This document shows, piece after piece, positions 25,557-35,709 of a stretch of 64,000 nt of DNA (its first letter is position 1; each line of letters begins with the position of its first letter). The DNA comes from Nitrobacter hamburgensis X14 (GTDB lineage Bacteria; Pseudomonadota; Alphaproteobacteria; Rhizobiales; Xanthobacteraceae): the NCBI RefSeq assembly GCF_000013885.1, contig NC_007964.1, positions 3,582,001-3,646,000 of the forward strand, given 5' to 3'. The position numbers and the translations under genes were made by a program. The notes beneath the pieces are model-generated. The model was not told the origin of the DNA. It did no database searches and saw only the letters and a list, made by a program, of their open reading frames with translations.

Positions 25557-27344
25557 TTTCGACCGCTGCATCGCGGGTTTTCGCGCCGCGTTGAGATTGT
25601 GGATCGTGTTGAGGAGCGCAATGTGCGTCAGCGCCTGCGGAAAATTGCCGGTCAGGCGACGGGCAACCGTATCGTATTCCTCCGACAGTAAACCGAGATC
25701 GTTCGCCACCGCGGCGACCCGCTGAAGCAGCACCTTGGCGCGTTCGATATCACCGCTCAGCACATAGGCATCGGCGAGCCAGAGCGTGCAGGCCAGAAAG
25801 GCTCCCTCGATCGGCGGCTGTTCGTCCGATGCCGCGCGCGGATCGTGCCGGAGCACGAAACCGCCCGGCATCAGATGTTTCTCGACCGCCGCCAGCGTTC
25901 CGGCCACGCGCGGATCGGACGCCGGCAGGAAGCCGACCGACGGAATAAGAAGCGTGCTGGCGTCGAGCACCTTTGAGCCGTAGGATTCAACGAAAGTGTT
26001 TTGCTCGCGATCGAAGCCCTTCTCGCAGACGTCGCGATGGATGGTATCGCGCAGTTCGCGCCAGCGCTCGACCGGCGCATCGAAGCCGAAATGTTCCACA
26101 CTCTTGACGCCGCGATCGAACGCCACCCAGACCAGCACCTTCGACGACACGTAATGTCTGCCCGGCCCCCTGATCTCCCAGATGCCGGCATCCGGCTCAT
26201 TCCATATCCCGGCGAGATGCTCGAGCAGCGTGCATTCCAGCGCCCAGGTCGCCTCGCTCAGCTTGAGGTTCGCCTCCCTCGACTGGTGAAACACGTCCAT
26301 CAACTCGCCGTAGACGTCGAGTTGCGACTGGGCATGCGCCGCGTTGCCGATCCTGACCGGACGCGCACCTTCGTAGCCGGGCAGCCAGTCGGCCTCCCAC
26401 TCCGTCAGCCGACGCTGCCCGAGAATGCCGTACATGATCTGCATGTCGGCGGGCGAGCCCGCGACGGAGCGCAGCAGCCAGCCGTGCCAGTCCGAGGCCT
26501 CGTCGTAATAACCGCCGTTCATCAGCGCCAGCAGCGTGAACGTCGCGTCGCGCAGCCAGCAGAACCGGTAGTCCCAGTTGCGCGCGCCGCCGAGCTTTTC
26601 CGGAAGCGAGGTCGTCGGCGCGGCGACGATGCCGCCCGAGGGCGCGTAGATCATCGCCTTCAGGACGACCAGCGAGCGCATCGCGAGATCGCGATACGGC
26701 CCGTCATATTCGCACTTTCCGCACCAATCCTGCCAGAATGCCTCCGTCTCCTTCAGAGCGGCGGCGGCTTCGATCGGCCTCGGAATGCCAAGGTGCGACG
26801 CGCCGTAGGTCATGACGAACGGAATCATCTGCCCGGCGCTCACCTCGAAGTCGGCAACCGTCGTCATATCCTTGCCGCGAGTTTCGATGGGCGTGCGCAA
26901 CACCAGCATGTCCGGTCCGCAAACGGCGAGCAGCGCCCTGTCCTCCGTGCGGCGGACCCATGGGATGTCCTTCCCGAAGCCAAACCGGATCGCCATATCC
27001 ATGTGCATTTTCACACGGCCGCGGTCGCACCGAACAAGACGGACGACGTCGGACGCCGTACCGCGCGGCGGCATGAAATCGATCAGGGTCACGGCGCCAT
27101 CGGCGGTTTCGAACCGGGTCTCGAGGATGAGGCCGTCTCCGCGATAGCCGCGGGTCGAGCGCTCGATCTCGTCCGCGGGAGCGATCTGCCAATGGCCATG
27201 GCGCTCATCGCCCAGAAGGGCTGCAAAGCAGGCATCGGAATCGAAGTTCGGCCAGCAGAGCCAATCGAGCGAGCCCGTGCGATCGACGAGCGCGACAGTC
27301 TCGCCATCACCGATGATTCCGTAGTCTTCAATATTGCTGGGCAA
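25551..27344 (-). CDS. GH15 glucoamylase/trehalase-like glycoside hydrolase
   Basis: A 597-residue GH15-type protein. The N-terminal beta domain (about 1-200) opens with IEDYGIIGDGETVALVD and GSLDWLCWPNFDS; the (alpha/alpha)6 barrel follows with NWDYRFCWLRDATFTLLAL (general acid region) and a second catalytic region near PSVGFLP. In alphaproteobacteria such proteins are annotated glucoamylase or trehalase; substrate is likely alpha-glucosides or trehalose. No signal peptide is seen, so it should be cytoplasmic. The start is TTG 27344, since family alignment of MPSxIEDY begins there and no ATG is near. Confidence 0.9.
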   Translation of the reverse strand: MPSNIEDYGIIGDGETVALVDRTGSLDWLCWPNFDSDACFAALLGDERHGHWQIAPADEIERSTRGYRGDGLILETRFETADGAVTLIDFMPPRGTASDVVRLVRCDRGRVKMHMDMAIRFGFGKDIPWVRRTEDRALLAVCGPDMLVLRTPIETRGKDMTTVADFEVSAGQMIPFVMTYGASHLGIPRPIEAAAALKETEAFWQDWCGKCEYDGPYRDLAMRSLVVLKAMIYAPSGGIVAAPTTSLPEKLGGARNWDYRFCWLRDATFTLLALMNGGYYDEASDWHGWLLRSVAGSPADMQIMYGILGQRRLTEWEADWLPGYEGARPVRIGNAAHAQSQLDVYGELMDVFHQSREANLKLSEATWALECTLLEHLAGIWNEPDAGIWEIRGPGRHYVSSKVLVWVAFDRGVKSVEHFGFDAPVERWRELRDTIHRDVCEKGFDREQNTFVESYGSKVLDASTLLIPSVGFLPASDPRVAGTLAAVEKHLMPGGFVLRHDPRAASDEQPPIEGAFLACTLWLADAYVLSGDIERAKVLLQRVAAVANDLGLLSEEYDTVARRLTGNFPQALTHIALLNTIHNLNAARKPAMQRSKT

Positions 27345-27517
27345 TGGCGGACTCGGCGGGACAAGCTGGAAGAATGGCCAGTGTTATTCATCTTATCCAT
27401 CGGCGGGCTGTTGGCCATCCCGCGAAGTCAATTTTATTTGGGAAACAATTTCGTGTGAATGGAAATGGGCCGGTCGGCGTTGCCGACGGAGCATCGCGAT
27501 CCGCGCCTGTCCAAGTA

Positions 27518-27764
27518 TGAAACACGTGCGTATTCCGCAAAAGCGGATATCGGTTTTGCGATCAGAATACGCGCAAGCTATTGACCGAAAGCCTTTTCTT
27601 CACGCGAACCGGTATCCATCCTCGGATCAAGCCCGAGGACATGCTTTGCTCGAAAGCACTCTAGAGTCTGATTCAACTGCGTTGAATCAGACTCTAGCTT
27701 TATCCTTTTGATTGAGCATGATCTTATCCGAAAACCGGTTTCCACTTTTTGGGATCATGCTCTA
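27518..27764. repeat. Composite extragenic repeat copy e
   Basis: Several related blocks are joined: a CGTATTCCGCAAAAGCGG / GCGATCAGAATACG dyad, the CTTCACGCGAACCGGTATCC block with its CCTCGG...CCGAGG hairpin, an 11-bp stem AGAGTCTGATTCAACTGC with complement, and an AGCATGATC...GATCATGCT block that ends in CTAG. The CTAG end gives the TAG stop of the GGDEF-EAL gene. It fills the gap between two minus-strand genes. Confidence 0.82.
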
Positions 27765-29609
27765 GCGGCCGTAGCCGTTGGCGCGGGAATATGCCGGACG
27801 ACTTTCCTGCACGGGCCGATTGATCGAACTCGTGCGGTTGTCGCTGACCGCCCGGCTGCCCGGTTGGTGTTCTTCGAGGAAGACAGGCTCGGAGAAATAG
27901 AAGCCCTGCGCGTATTTGATCCGGGTCGCGGCCTGCAAATAAGCCAGTTCCTCGAACGTCTCGACACCCTCCGCGATCACCGTCATTCCCAAGGCCTCGC
28001 TGAGCGATTCGATCGCCTTCAGGATGCCCTGGCTGCGCGGGCGCTTGTGGATATCGACGATGAACGACCGATCGATCTTGATTTCATCGGCCGTGATATC
28101 GGCGAGAGCCGACAGGGACGAATACCCGCTTCCGAAGTCGTCGATCGAGATTCCGACGCCGAGCCTTCGCAGGATCGGGAGGATTTCCGCCTGGAAACGG
28201 GCTTTCGCCACGAACGCGTCTTCCGTGACCTCGACGATGAACCGCGTCGGACAGCCGGTCTTCTCGAGCGCCCGTGCAAAGGATGTCATGAATGCCACAT
28301 TGCCGGCCTGCTTGGCGGCAACGTTGATGCTGATGCCGACGCCAGTGCCGAAAGTATCATCGATGAGATCGATGGACCTCATGATCTCGGCCAGCACCAG
28401 ATGCGTCAGTTCGTCGATCAGCCCGAGTTCGACTGCGAGATCGATGAACGTTCCAGGCGCCTGAATAATACCTTCGTCATCGCGCAACCGGACCAGCGCC
28501 TCGATGCCTTTTATTTGCTGGGTCCTGATGTCGACCTTGGGCTGGAAGGCACAACAGAAACGTTTGTCGAGAATCGCAAGCCGCAGCGACTGTTCGATTT
28601 CCATCCGGGCCAGCGCCTCGCGCTGCATTCCGGAATCGAAAATGGCGGCCGCGCCCTTGGTTTCGTTCTTGATGCGATACATCGCGGTGTCGGCGTTCTG
28701 GCGCAGCACCTCGTAACTGCCGCCGTGATCCGGATAAATGCTCACCCCGATCGATGCGGACGCAAACAGCTCCGATCCGTCAATGAAAAACGGCGCCTTC
28801 AGCCGCTGCAACAGGAATTCGATGTATTCGGCGACCTCGGCGTCGCTCTCGACCGGGTTCAGCAGCAGCAGGAACTCGTCGCCGCTGATCCGGGACAACA
28901 TATCGGTGGTGCGCAGTCCGACACCCAGGCGTCTGGCAACCTCGATGAGGAGCTCGTCGCCGGATGCATGGCCGTAGTAGTCGTTGATGTGCTTGAAATT
29001 GTCGATATCGAGAAATGCCACGGCAAATCGGACCGGATATCCTCCCTCACGGATCAGACTGTTGGCATGCTGCTCGATGACCCGCCGGGTCGGCAAACCC
29101 GTCAACTCGTCATAGTATGCACAACGAAAAAGCTCCTCCTCGATGGCCTTTTGTTGACTGATATCGACCGAACTCGACAGCACAAGCTTTCTGTTCGAAA
29201 TCAGGACGGGCTCATGCGTGGTGAGATAGACCGTTGTCGCATGATCCGTCCGAATGAGTTCTTCGGATATCCTGGTCCCGCCCGATTGCAGTACCCCGCG
29301 AGCAAGATGCCTGCGATCGTTCAATTCTCTTGAGCGAAACGGTGCGCCTGACGTTCCGACCATGTCACGTGCCGGCACGTTGAACTGCGCCGCGGCGGCG
29401 GCATTCACGAGAACGAAATTTCCCTGCTCGTCCTGAACCGTCACCCCTGCCGGAAGCGACCTGACGACTTCGCTCAAGAAATTCAGCCGCGAGGATACGC
29501 TGTCGTCGAAACGGGCGCCTTTTCGATCGGTTTGCGAACCATCCGGTGTTACCGGTCGGCCCTCGCTCGCGACAACAGAAATTTCGCTTCGCTCAAGGAC
29601 ACCGGACAT
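27762..29609 (-). CDS. PAS-GGDEF-EAL protein (cyclic-di-GMP turnover)
   Basis: A protein of about 615 residues. A PAS sensor (about 45-150, with NFLSEVVRSLPAGVTVQDEQ) is followed by GGDEF (about 165-330, motif ISGDEFLLLL, i.e. SGDEF) and EAL (about 345-595, with IEALVRLRD and DDFGSGYSSLS). The GGDEF motif has a tolerated G to S change and the EAL domain keeps the key Glu, Asp and Asp residues, so both synthesis and hydrolysis of c-di-GMP are possible. No membrane helix. I prefer ATG 29609 over GTG 29630. The signal sensed is unknown. Its TAG stop lies at the edge of repeat copy e. Confidence 0.92.
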   Translation of the reverse strand: MSGVLERSEISVVASEGRPVTPDGSQTDRKGARFDDSVSSRLNFLSEVVRSLPAGVTVQDEQGNFVLVNAAAAAQFNVPARDMVGTSGAPFRSRELNDRRHLARGVLQSGGTRISEELIRTDHATTVYLTTHEPVLISNRKLVLSSSVDISQQKAIEEELFRCAYYDELTGLPTRRVIEQHANSLIREGGYPVRFAVAFLDIDNFKHINDYYGHASGDELLIEVARRLGVGLRTTDMLSRISGDEFLLLLNPVESDAEVAEYIEFLLQRLKAPFFIDGSELFASASIGVSIYPDHGGSYEVLRQNADTAMYRIKNETKGAAAIFDSGMQREALARMEIEQSLRLAILDKRFCCAFQPKVDIRTQQIKGIEALVRLRDDEGIIQAPGTFIDLAVELGLIDELTHLVLAEIMRSIDLIDDTFGTGVGISINVAAKQAGNVAFMTSFARALEKTGCPTRFIVEVTEDAFVAKARFQAEILPILRRLGVGISIDDFGSGYSSLSALADITADEIKIDRSFIVDIHKRPRSQGILKAIESLSEALGMTVIAEGVETFEELAYLQAATRIKYAQGFYFSEPVFLEEHQPGSRAVSDNRTSSINRPVQESRPAYSRANGYGR

Positions 29610-29913
29610 GAACTTCCCAACCTTCACCACGTTCTGAAAGGGGAAATTTCCGGACTTTCAGGCTCTTGCGGACAGCAAACAACTCGTCGCGGTCACACTG
29701 CGACGCCGTCTGCCCTGCAAAGAGGAACGGTAGCTCCAGCACGTTGTAGGTTTGGTTAAATCGGACGCGCAAACATGGCCGTACTTTCCACACCGGGCGC
29801 CGCGACGCCCGTTCGATTCCGGATTATTGTTACCAATACCTGAACGCGACGCCGGATATATCACCATCCACCGTTCCGCTGCCGGGGCGCTCGGCGCCGC
29901 GCTCCTCAACACA

Positions 29914-30372
29914 TCATGCGGCGTGAGCGGCCTTGACCGGATGAATGGACCGGAAACTGATGGCAATGCGATTCCACGCGTTGATCGCCGCGACCAGCAT
30001 GGTCAGATTGACCGTTTCGGCTTCGGAGAAGTGACGGCGAACGTCGTCGTAAACGTCGTCCGGCACATGGGTTTCCGACACCAGCGTCACAGCCTCGGTC
30101 CAGGCCAGTGCCGCGCGCTCGCGATCCGTGTAGAGCGGCGACTCGCGCCAGGCGTTGAGCAGATAGAGCCGTTGTTCGGTCTCGCCCTGCTTGCGTGCGT
30201 CCTGGGTGTGCATGTCGATGCAAAACGCACAACCGTTGATCTGTGACGCCCGGGTCTTGACCAGTTCGATCAGCGGCTTCTCGAGCCCGCTGGCCTGAAG
30301 CTGCGTCTCGAGCGCCTGAAGCGCCTTCATGGTCTGAGGCGCGGCTTGATACGGATTCAATCTGGCTTTCAT
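29914..30372 (-). CDS. AhpD-like carboxymuconolactone decarboxylase family protein
   Basis: A 152-residue alkylhydroperoxidase-D-like protein with the redox motif GCAFCIDMHTQDARKQG (CxxC plus His). The family includes disulfide-linked peroxidase partners. It has a strong ribosome site (GAGGAGAA). It follows the EmrB-type gene by about 30 bp on the same strand and may be the last gene of that operon, suggesting a role in stress by reactive compounds. Confidence 0.9.
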   Translation of the reverse strand: MKARLNPYQAAPQTMKALQALETQLQASGLEKPLIELVKTRASQINGCAFCIDMHTQDARKQGETEQRLYLLNAWRESPLYTDRERAALAWTEAVTLVSETHVPDDVYDDVRRHFSEAETVNLTMLVAAINAWNRIAISFRSIHPVKAAHAA

Positions 30373-30404
30373 GATCGTTCTCCTCTGGTTGAAACAATGC
30401 GACT

Positions 30405-32024
30405 CTAGTGCGCGCCGCCCGCATCGGGATGGGCGGGCTTCCTCAGCAAAAGCGATGCGGCAAGCGCGACGATCAGCGCCGCTCCGAGCAGAAAAAAGGT
30501 ATCGCTGAATGCCATTACATAAGCCTGCTTCTGCACGACGCGACCGATGGCGACCACGGCCTGATGTGAAGCGGCCGCTGGATCGGCGACACCGTGGTTC
30601 ATGAAGTAGTTGGTCAACAGCTCAATCCGGGTCCGCGTCGCCTGTTCCAAAGTCGAGACCGACTGCATCAACACGTTGGAGTGAAACTGCTCGCGCTTGG
30701 TCAAGAACGTTTGCAGGATCGCGATGCCGACGGCGCCGCCCAGATTGCGCATCATATTGAACAGACCGGAAGCCGAGCCGGCGTTTTCCGTCTCGATGCC
30801 TGCGGTGGCGACCACCGACAGCGGCGTCAGGATCAACGCCTGCCCGACCGCGCGAACCACGTTGGGCCACAGCAGTTGATCGGAGGCATAGTCCGCCGTC
30901 ATGTCGATGTTCATGAAGTTGCTCGCTGCAAACAGTGCGAAGCCGACCCCGATCAGGAGACGGGGATCGAAGCGCTTCATCAATCGCGGCACCAGCGGAA
31001 TCAGCAGCAATTGCGGCAGGCCGGTCCAGGCCAGCACCATTCCGATCTGCTCGGCATTGTAGCCCTGAATGCGGGACAGATAAACCGGCAGGATGAAGAC
31101 CGATCCGTAGAGCGCAACGCCCAGAAGGAAATTGGCGAGAATGCCGAAGCCGAAGTTGCGACGGAACAGCAGGCGAAGGTTCAAGAGCGGTTTGTCGCCC
31201 GTCAGTTCGATCCACAGGAACAGCGACAACGAGATCGCGGCGATCACCGACAGCCGGAGGATGAAAGGCGAACCGAACCAGTCGTCCTTGTTGCCTTCTT
31301 CGAGCACCGTTTGCAGCGCGCCAAGGCCGACAGCCATGGTCACGATGCCGGCCCAATCACCCTGACGCAGCAACGACAGTTGCATCGGCTTGCGATCCAG
31401 CGAGAACCAGAGCATGCCCAGCATCAACAGACCGGGAACGAGGTTGACGTAGAAAATGAACTGCCAGCCCCAGTTCTCGGTGAGATAGCCGCCGATCGTC
31501 GGGCCGATCGCCGGCGCAAAGGTCGCCGACAGCGCGAACAGCGCCAGCCCGATCGGCTGCTTCACCTTCGGCAGCAGCGTGATGATCAATGTGAAGGCCA
31601 TCGGGATCAGCACGCCGCCGGTGAACCCCTGGATCGCGCGCAGCACGATCATCTGCGGCAGGGTTTGCGCGAAGGCGCACGCCACGGACAGCACCAGGAA
31701 CAGGACGGCATTGGTCAGCAGGTAGACGCGAACGGAAAAGACCTGCGCCAGCCAGCCGCTCAGTGGAATGACGACGATCTCCGCGATCAGATAAGAGGTC
31801 GAAATCCAGCCGCCGTCGTCGATGCCGGCGCCGATCGCGCCCTGAATGTCGGCCAGCGACGCGTTGACGATCTGAATGTTCAGCACCGCCATGAAGGCGC
31901 CGAGCGTCGCGCCGAACACTGCGATCCAGGTTCTGAACGACGGCGCCGACGGCGCCTGAGAGGAGCGTGCCGCAGGCGTGCTGCGGAGTGCGGCGGGCAA
32001 GGAAATGATCGGGATCGCAGCCAT
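30405..32024 (-). CDS. emrB: EmrB/QacA-type MFS drug efflux pump (DHA2, 14 helices)
   Basis: A 539-residue inner-membrane proton antiporter with about 14 hydrophobic segments. MFS signatures are GATLGAFMAVLNIQIVNASL in helix 1 and RAIQGFTGGVLIPMAF in helix 4 (motif C/D region). Start at ATG 32024 follows AGGAGGAAC. With the adaptor encoded just upstream it should form a tripartite drug or acid efflux system with an outer-membrane channel that is not encoded here. The symbol reflects family, not proven substrate. Confidence 0.92.
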   Translation of the reverse strand: MAAIPIISLPAALRSTPAARSSQAPSAPSFRTWIAVFGATLGAFMAVLNIQIVNASLADIQGAIGAGIDDGGWISTSYLIAEIVVIPLSGWLAQVFSVRVYLLTNAVLFLVLSVACAFAQTLPQMIVLRAIQGFTGGVLIPMAFTLIITLLPKVKQPIGLALFALSATFAPAIGPTIGGYLTENWGWQFIFYVNLVPGLLMLGMLWFSLDRKPMQLSLLRQGDWAGIVTMAVGLGALQTVLEEGNKDDWFGSPFILRLSVIAAISLSLFLWIELTGDKPLLNLRLLFRRNFGFGILANFLLGVALYGSVFILPVYLSRIQGYNAEQIGMVLAWTGLPQLLLIPLVPRLMKRFDPRLLIGVGFALFAASNFMNIDMTADYASDQLLWPNVVRAVGQALILTPLSVVATAGIETENAGSASGLFNMMRNLGGAVGIAILQTFLTKREQFHSNVLMQSVSTLEQATRTRIELLTNYFMNHGVADPAAASHQAVVAIGRVVQKQAYVMAFSDTFFLLGAALIVALAASLLLRKPAHPDAGGAH

Positions 32025-32148
32025 GGCCTGTTCCTCCTGCTCACGCGCAGAATGCATCGGAACGGATGGATCGATAATCGGTGAAGCGGTGGAATGACTG
32101 TCCGGCGAGGCTGGATAAAGCCCCACCGGGCGGGGGGCATCCGAGGGC

Positions 32149-33306
32149 TCAGGATCCCGGCTGCTCCGGATTGGCGACAAGGTGTCTGGCGATGCTATCC
32201 GGACCATGTGCGGCGACAGCTTCCGACTTGGTGTTCACCGTCGGCTCCGCCGACATGCCCGGACGCAGCAGCCCGGCGAGGCGATGATCGTCGAGCACGA
32301 TCTTCACCGGCACGCGCTGCACGATCTTGGTGAAGTTGCCGGTGGCGTTGTCGGGCGGCAGCAGTGCGAATTCGAGGCCGCTGGCTGGCGACAGGCTGTC
32401 GACATGCCCCTTCAGGCGGACATCATGGAAGCTGTCGATGCGCACGTCGACCGGCTGGCCCTGACGGACATGCGTCAGTTGCGTCTCCTTGAAATTGGCG
32501 ACGATATAGACCGCATCGAGCGGCACCACCGCCATCAACGGCGTGCCGGCCGTCACGTATTGTCCGACCCGCAAGGCGCGCGCGCCGACCGTGCCGTCGA
32601 CCGGCGCGGTGATGGTCGTATAGGACAGATTGAGCGCCATCTGCCGCTCGACCGCATGGGCGCGAGCGACCTGCGCCACGGCCTTGCTGCGCTCGGTCGT
32701 GAGCACATCGACTTTTTTATGCGCCGCCAGCAGTGCGGATTGACCATGTTGCAGTTGAGCGGTCTTTTCGTGAAGCGCTGCATCGGTCTGCTGGGCCCGC
32801 TGAACGGTGCCCGAGCCGGTTTTCATCAGGCCGTCATAGCGAGCCTGCTCTTCGCTCGCGAATTTCAAACCCGCTTCCGCCGCGGCGACATCCGCCGTCT
32901 GCTGCGCGATCATCGGCTGCTGAAGCGCGATCTGGGCATCGAGGTTACTGACCGCCGCCTCCGCGGCTACGACATCGGCGTGGGCCTGATCCAGCGCAGT
33001 CCTGAAATCGCGATCGTCGATCCGGGCGAGAACCTGCCCGGCCTTCACCGGCTGATTGTCGCTGACCAGCACCCTGTCGATGTAGCCTGATACTTTCGGC
33101 GCGATGATCGTCGAGTCTGCCTTGACATAGGCGTCGTCGGTGGATTCGAGATAGCGCCCGACGGTCCAGTAATCGTACCCGAAATGAACGATACCGGCGA
33201 CCCCCACGGCGGCGGCGACGGCCAGGGCTGCCCGCCTGATCGCCTGCCGGGATAGCCGGAGCGTGGTTTTTGCCGGTAAATCAACAACATACGATATGGC
33301 GGTCAT
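32149..33306 (-). CDS. emrA: EmrA/HlyD-type membrane fusion protein
   Basis: A 385-residue periplasmic adaptor with one N-terminal membrane helix (about residues 27-45), the beta-barrel/lipoyl entry TDDAYVKADSTIIAPKVSGYI, a coiled-coil hairpin (about 95-210), and the second lipoyl half NLSYTTITAPVDGTVGA. It should link the EmrB pump to the outer membrane. It overlaps nothing; emrB starts 125 bp downstream. The start follows AGGAGATCG. Confidence 0.92.
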   Translation of the reverse strand: MTAISYVVDLPAKTTLRLSRQAIRRAALAVAAAVGVAGIVHFGYDYWTVGRYLESTDDAYVKADSTIIAPKVSGYIDRVLVSDNQPVKAGQVLARIDDRDFRTALDQAHADVVAAEAAVSNLDAQIALQQPMIAQQTADVAAAEAGLKFASEEQARYDGLMKTGSGTVQRAQQTDAALHEKTAQLQHGQSALLAAHKKVDVLTTERSKAVAQVARAHAVERQMALNLSYTTITAPVDGTVGARALRVGQYVTAGTPLMAVVPLDAVYIVANFKETQLTHVRQGQPVDVRIDSFHDVRLKGHVDSLSPASGLEFALLPPDNATGNFTKIVQRVPVKIVLDDHRLAGLLRPGMSAEPTVNTKSEAVAAHGPDSIARHLVANPEQPGS

Positions 33307-33456
33307 CGCTCGATCTCCTGAGCCTTAGGCGATGGCCGTTCGATCACCGAACCTTCGCCATCGCGATGCCACGGAAGATGCACCTCAGTTGCGCCTTGGA
33401 TAATCCGCCAAGAAAGGAAATGATTGTCCACCGAAACGGGATAATCGGAGGTTCTG

Positions 33457-34368
33457 GTGGACCGGCTGACCGGACTGACCGCGTTCGTACGGGTGGTGGA
33501 AACCGGAGGCTTCTCGGCCGCCGGACGGCGGCTGAACATGTCGACGACCATGGTCAGCAACCACATTCAGGCGCTCGAGGACCGTCTCGGCGTTCGACTC
33601 TTCAACCGCACCACGCGCAAGGTCAGCCTGACCGAGGTCGGGAAAACCTATTACGAGCGCTGCGTGCAGATTCTCGCCGACATCGAACAGGCCGACGACA
33701 TCGCAGGCGCTTTGCAGACGAAGCCGCGGGGCACGCTCCGTATCCATTGCGCCACTCATATCGTGCAATTCGTCGCGCCCATTCTTGCGGATTATCTGAA
33801 ATCGTATCCGGATGTGACGGCCAATCTGACGATCGCCGAACACGCCGTCGATGTCATCGCCGAAGGCTTCGATCTTTCAGTCCGCCTGACTCCGCCGCCG
33901 GACTCCAGCCTGATTGTACGCAGCCTCGCGACCTGGCGGCACGTGCTCTGCTGCTCGCCGGAGTATCTGACGGAGCATGGACCGTTGCTGCAACTAGCCG
34001 ATCTCGCCGGGCACAACTGCCTTCGCCATGCGCTCTACCCTTATGAAAACGACTGGCACTTTACCGACACCACCGGCAAGACGGTCTCGGTTCGGGTCTC
34101 CGGAAACCTTATCACGAACAGCGGCGAAACGCTTCGCGCCGCAGCCTTGCGTGGCGTCGGCGTTTTTCTGGCGGCGGGATTCCTGGTCACGGACGATCTC
34201 CCCTCGGGGCGCCTGGTGCCGCTGCTGCCGGACTACACACCCGTCGAATTCGCCATGAACGTGGTTTATCCGCATCGCCATCACCTGTCGGCGAAAGTGC
34301 GAATGTTTATCGATCTGCTGGCGCAGCACAGCGCCGATCATCAGCGGCTGATGAATCCCAACGCTTGA
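33457..34368 (+). CDS. LysR family transcriptional regulator
   Basis: A 303-residue LysR protein with the N-terminal winged helix-turn-helix (TAFVRVVETGGFSAAGRRLN, VSNHIQALEDRLGVRLFNR) and the C-terminal substrate-binding domain. It begins at GTG 33457. It is divergent from the EmrAB-type operon with a 150-bp shared gap, so it probably regulates the pump. The inducer is not known. Confidence 0.9.
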   Translation: MDRLTGLTAFVRVVETGGFSAAGRRLNMSTTMVSNHIQALEDRLGVRLFNRTTRKVSLTEVGKTYYERCVQILADIEQADDIAGALQTKPRGTLRIHCATHIVQFVAPILADYLKSYPDVTANLTIAEHAVDVIAEGFDLSVRLTPPPDSSLIVRSLATWRHVLCCSPEYLTEHGPLLQLADLAGHNCLRHALYPYENDWHFTDTTGKTVSVRVSGNLITNSGETLRAAALRGVGVFLAAGFLVTDDLPSGRLVPLLPDYTPVEFAMNVVYPHRHHLSAKVRMFIDLLAQHSADHQRLMNPNA

Positions 34369-34378
34369 CTGGAGTTTT

Positions 34379-34512
34379 CCCGCTTCTGATGGAATCAGTA
34401 ACGGGGCTCCATGATTTGTTTTGACGATTTGTTTTGACGCGCTTTCTTTATGCGAACCGGCATCCATCCTCGGGTCAAGCGCGAGGACATGCTTCGCTCG
34501 AAAACGCTATAG
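34379..34512. repeat. Extragenic repeat copy f (inverted)
   Basis: The CTTCTGATGGAATCAG hairpin is followed by a duplicated GATTTGTTTTGACG, then GCGAACCGGCATCC, the CCTCGGGTCAAGCGCGAGG hairpin and CTCGAAAACGCTATAG. The duplicated TTTGTTTTGACG distinguishes this copy. It sits between the LysR gene and nirK, whose 3' ends face each other. Confidence 0.88.
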
Positions 34513-34654
34513 CCGGCAACGCCAGCTGCCCCGCTGCAGGCTTTCCTGCAGCAGATCTGGGCGACCCCAACCTCATCATCGGGATCGTCTATATCCATCC
34601 TGGATAGCCCACGACCAAGCTCGTGGCATTGACGGCTTCAATCCTTCGATTTTT

Positions 34655-34683
34655 GACGTGGAGCGTCAGCGACGCTCCACGTC
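34655..34683. terminator. 13-bp perfect stem-loop after nirK
   Basis: GACGTGGAGCGTC, a 3-base loop and the exact complement form a very stable hairpin only 10 bp past the nirK stop. It is the probable 3' end of the ncgABC-nirK transcript, although no U-tract follows on the minus strand, so it may stabilise the mRNA rather than terminate alone. Confidence 0.6.
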
Positions 34684-34693
34684 GAGCCTGGCG

Positions 34694-35644
34694 TCAGCGT
34701 ACCAGAATCTTGTCCCCATGCCCCATCGTGGGATCGGCTTTCTCACTAAACATAATGATCGCGATCGCGCCGGAAAGCGCGGCGCGCATGGAATGGTTCA
34801 CCAACGCATAGGCGCCTTCCTTCGGCGAGATGAGGTCGAACGTCGCGGCGTCGCCCGGCGCCAGGGTGTAATTCTGCATCCCCACCATCACGTTCTTCGG
34901 GTTACCGGACGGATAGATCCTGTCCCAGATACCTGCGATCGGATGAAACCCGGAAAACTCGTTGGGACCGGCATTGACCATATAGATGCGCACACGCTCA
35001 CCGGGTTTGGCCTCAAGAGTCTGCGTGGCGTGTTCGTCATGCACCGGGTCATACTGGAACGGAACGGCGTTGAAGGCATCGCGCTTCCACTTGTTCGCCA
35101 TCATGCTATCGACGTCTTCGGGGTTCTCGAAGATCTGATGCTCGATCAGGACGTATTCGCGATCTGCCTTGGGCATCGCATTGGGATCCTTGGGATCGAT
35201 GATGACAGCCCCGATCATACCGCGGGCAATGTGCTGGATCATTGGATCAGAACCGCAATGATAGAAGAACACGCCGGCGTGCTCGGGAACGTATGAGAAG
35301 GTCTTGGTCTCGCCGGGTTTGATCGATGCAAACTCCGTCAGAACATCGGCGCTCGCGGAGTGCATATCGATAGAATGCGATTTCTTGTTGGCTGCATCGT
35401 TCTTCAATGTGAATTCGATCGTGTCGCCTTCGGTCGCCCGGATCAACGGGCCGGGAACGTGGCCGTTGTAGGTCCAGGCCGCCATTGTGTGGCCCTCGTT
35501 ATCAACCGGCACAGTGACCTCTTTGGCCGTCAGTTCGACCTTGACGGTCTTGGCCTGGGCCGCGGTGATCGCGGCGCCGGCCAGAATCAGAGCGGTCGCG
35601 ATGCCCCCCGTTATCGCGCTCTTCCTCAAACCTGCAGTCGTCAT
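34694..35644 (-). CDS. nirK: Copper-containing nitrite reductase NirK
   Basis: A 316-residue periplasmic enzyme that reduces nitrite to NO. Signal peptide at about 1-32 (ATALILAGAAITAAQA). Copper sites are complete: HSIDMH supplies a type 1 His, the catalytic Asp and a type 2 His; VFFYHCG supplies type 2 His and type 1 Cys; MIQHIARGM the type 1 His and Met; and YALVNHSMRAA the third type 2 His. The catalytic His appears in GFHPIAG. The layout resembles AniA and the Nitrosomonas enzyme more than denitrifier NirK. It is the last gene of an ncgABC-nirK-like operon. Start 35644 (MTTAGLRKS) follows AGGGGAG; a longer start at 35788 is unlikely. Confidence 0.93.
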   Translation of the reverse strand: MTTAGLRKSAITGGIATALILAGAAITAAQAKTVKVELTAKEVTVPVDNEGHTMAAWTYNGHVPGPLIRATEGDTIEFTLKNDAANKKSHSIDMHSASADVLTEFASIKPGETKTFSYVPEHAGVFFYHCGSDPMIQHIARGMIGAVIIDPKDPNAMPKADREYVLIEHQIFENPEDVDSMMANKWKRDAFNAVPFQYDPVHDEHATQTLEAKPGERVRIYMVNAGPNEFSGFHPIAGIWDRIYPSGNPKNVMVGMQNYTLAPGDAATFDLISPKEGAYALVNHSMRAALSGAIAIIMFSEKADPTMGHGDKILVR

Positions 35645-35709
35645 CGAAATCGATCTCCCCTTCACAATCGCTCTCCGCTTCATGGTTTGATATAACTTTC
35701 TTGTTGGAT

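Noticed and set aside
30594..32084. 496-codon plus-strand frame opposite emrB
   Set aside because: Gln/Arg-rich antisense of the membrane protein gene; no family likeness.
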